Source of the DNA: Cavia porcellus
Lineage: Eukaryota; Chordata; Mammalia; Rodentia; Caviidae
DNA: 64,000 nt
NCBI RefSeq assembly: GCF_034190915.1
Contig: NW_026947504.1
Location: 64,879,474-64,943,473 of the forward strand
Direction of reading: 5' to 3'
The position numbers were made by a program, and so were the translations under genes. Below the pieces are notes generated by a model. The model was not told where the DNA came from. It worked only from the letters and a program-made list of their open reading frames with translations, and did not search any database. Shown in pieces: positions 62,258 to 64,000 of the stretch; position 1 is the stretch's first letter; every line of letters starts with the position of its first letter.

Positions 62258-62790
62258 TGACAGTGGTAAGTCAACACATATCAGTTATAACCATCAATGT
62301 AAATGGTTTCAATTCACCAATCAAAAGAAAGAGATTGGAAGAGTGGGTCAAGAAACAAGATCCAACAATATGCTACAGACAAGAAATACATTTAGCTCAA
62401 AAAGAAATTCATAGACTGAAAGTTAATGGGTGGAAAACAATACTCCATGGGACAGGAACCCAGAAAAAAATCAGAGGTAGCTATTCTATTTGCAAACAAA
62501 GTTGATTTCAAGCCAAGACTGATCAGAAGAGACAAAGAAGGTATTACATTACTTGTTAAGGGAACAATCGAAGAGGAAGATATAAAAATCATAAATACAT
62601 ATACACCAAATACTGGCACACCCAGCTATATAAAACAAACATTAATGGATATGAAAAATCAGATAATGCAGCAATAGTGGGTAGTGTCAATACTACACTG
62701 TCACAAACAGAAAAATCAACTAGACAGAAAAGCAACAGGAACTATCAGAGCTGAACTGAACTTCTGAACAAATGGATTTAGTAGATATAT
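62258..62790 (+). pseudogene. L1 ORF2 endonuclease N-terminus (pseudogene)
   Basis: Starts MTVVSQHISVITINVNGFNS, the APE-type endonuclease start with its conserved N-V-N-G segment. It then shows YRQEIHL, the equivalent of the usual Q-E-T-H motif, with I in place of T. A frameshift near 62470 moves it to a second frame ending SYIKQTLMDMKNQ. Catalytic core incomplete. Confidence 0.85.
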
Positions 62791-62844
62791 ACAGATTGTG
62801 TATATAGTAGATACATATACACTCTTCTCAATTGCACAAGGGAC

Positions 62845-63130
62845 TTAAAGGAAGAAAGATTTAATTTACTCATGGTTTAGTTCTTGATCATCTGGCTCCA
62901 AGGCAGAGACATCATGGGAGAAGGTCATGGTGAAGCAAAGCTATTTAATCTATGGCAGCCAGAAAACAGAACAGGATAATTTCAGAGAGGAAAGGGGAGA
63001 GATCATAGACAGCATTTAAAGCCTTAGCTCCATGACCCACCCAGACACACCTAGGAAGGTGTTTTAGTAAAAATTAACATATCAGGATTAACAGTCACAG
63101 AAATTGTATCATTGTTTCACTAGAGAAACA
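62845..63130 (-). mobile_element. MaLR-like LTR remnant
   Basis: 'gaaagatttaatttactcatggtttag' and 'ccatgacccacccagacacacctagg' resemble inverted rodent MaLR/ERVL LTRs. Diverged; ends approximate. Confidence 0.5.
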
Positions 63131-63203
63131 GACATAACACAAGATGTACAAATGTATAAGAAATTACAAGATAGGTGAAAGAGTTTGGGCCCAGACAGGA
63201 CAC

Positions 63204-63538
63204 TGTAGCGGGTAAAGCCTCAGGCGGAACCAAGGAGCTCCATCTTCCCCACACCTAGGAACTTACCTGTGACTGTATCTTCCCCGCCCCTAGGAATTTG
63301 TCCCTGGCGCCAAACGAGTGCCAATGAGATACCTGTGCATCCCTAATGCCCATTCAGGCTGCACCCCAAACCTAAGCTACATGTATGCCTCCACTGCACG
63401 TGTTCCATGGAGAGATCACCGACCCCAGGGTGGAATGGCGCGCCCCAGGGGATTGGGGGTGTCTCTCCCCGCATTCTCAAAATAAAGGTCATTTATATTT
63501 CATACTTCTTATCTTTCCAGCCGCCGACGTCCCCCACA
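63204..63538 (+). mobile_element. Putative LTR of unassigned ERV family
   Basis: Starts TGTAGCGGG and ends CCCCCACA (335 bp). It has a late aataaag (about 63481) and a T-rich U5-like end. No matching target duplication follows at 63539, so internal sequence may continue to the window edge. No primer-binding site or retroviral gene identified. Confidence 0.5.
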
Positions 63539-63599
63539 GTTCTATCAATAGGTTTACATGGTCTGTAGCAAAGTTGGATGCGGAAACATGCACAATGGA

Positions 63600-63815
63600 G
63601 GCTGAAGGGTCCAGCCCAGGTCTGGAGCTCACTGCAGTGTTCTCTGCAAGTCTGTATCAGGAGGCCATTGGGTCTGCGATGGAAGGCTGAAGAATCTAGC
63701 CAGAAAGCTAAAGGGTCTACAACTGAAGGCTGAAGAGTCCCAAACAGAAGGCAAAGAGTCTGCACCAGAAGCAGGAGATAACGTCCCAGCTGAAGGGGAA
63801 GACAGGAGCTCTTCC
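63600..63815 (+). repeat. Degenerate ~22-bp tandem repeats
   Basis: Five or six imperfect copies of a unit like ggctgaagagtcyrnancagaa. They occur downstream of the putative LTR and inflate ORFs on both strands. Confidence 0.7.
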
Positions 63816-64000
63816 AAAGAACCGGCAACCAGTCCATCCTTATTTCTCTTTTATTCTATGCAGGCTCCCACCCTGGGTGGGGGTACTTCACAACCACACC
63901 ATCTATGTGCCCTCTTGCACAGCCTGAGGATATTTACGAAGTAAGGACCTGGCCCCTGCTGAATCACTTAGTCAAACTTCTACACTTCTCAAATTGATAG

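Larger units (their letters stand above)
60914..62840 (+). mobile_element. L1 fragment with ORF1 and start of ORF2
   Basis: Plus-strand L1 continuing across the half-L1 insertion. ORF1 (from about 61100) is followed by the inter-ORF region with a nested B1, then the N-terminal endonuclease of ORF2 (from about 62260). It stops at a MaLR-like segment at about 62845. The reverse transcriptase is absent. Confidence 0.8.

Overview
The window is mammalian nuclear DNA, almost certainly from a rodent. It has AT-rich introns and intergenic sequence, one sharp CpG island, and a heavy load of B1-type (7SL-derived) SINEs with the internal duplicated segment typical of rodent B1. It also has ID-like tRNA-derived SINEs and LINE-1 copies whose 5'UTR is made of tandem monomers. 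I recognise no B2 or B4 repeats, which argues against mouse or rat. A castorimorph (beaver, gopher or kangaroo-rat group) or another non-murid rodent is my weak guess.

Only one protein-coding gene can be supported: the 5' end of KPNA3 (importin alpha-4), on the minus strand. Coding exon 1 (23 codons) lies in the CpG island at about 41.2 kb. Exon 2 (15 codons) is at about 3.0 kb. They are separated by a 38-kb first intron, and the left edge of the window lies in intron 2. Both exons have canonical splice sites, keep phase 0, and together encode the first 38 residues of the importin-beta-binding domain. The promoter is a GC-rich, TATA-less CpG island with GC boxes and a good ZNF143-type site upstream.

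Region by region: 1-2970 is intron 2. 2971-3015 is exon 2. 3016-41121 is intron 1, filled with L1, HAL1, L2, MIR, B1, ID-like SINEs, several LTRs and DNA-transposon relics. Within it, 13.3-19.6 kb is a large L1 that carries a nested LTR and a SINE. 40.5-41.9 kb is the CpG island. From 41.9 kb to the end is intergenic sequence upstream of KPNA3, with B1, L2, MIR and MaLR remnants. From 53.2 kb onward this becomes a dense nest of LINE insertions.

The most interesting object is a 3.9-kb minus-strand element at 57004-60898. It has an L1-type 5'UTR, an L1 ORF1, no ORF2, and an L1-type 3'UTR, and is flanked by a perfect 15-bp target-site duplication. That is the architecture of a half-L1 (HAL1). 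A second L1 variant, at 13.3 kb, joins 5'UTR monomers directly to the ORF2 endonuclease and has lost ORF1. Several LTRs have clean target duplications of 5 or 6 bp. I found no CRISPR array, operon, structural RNA gene or novel multi-gene system.
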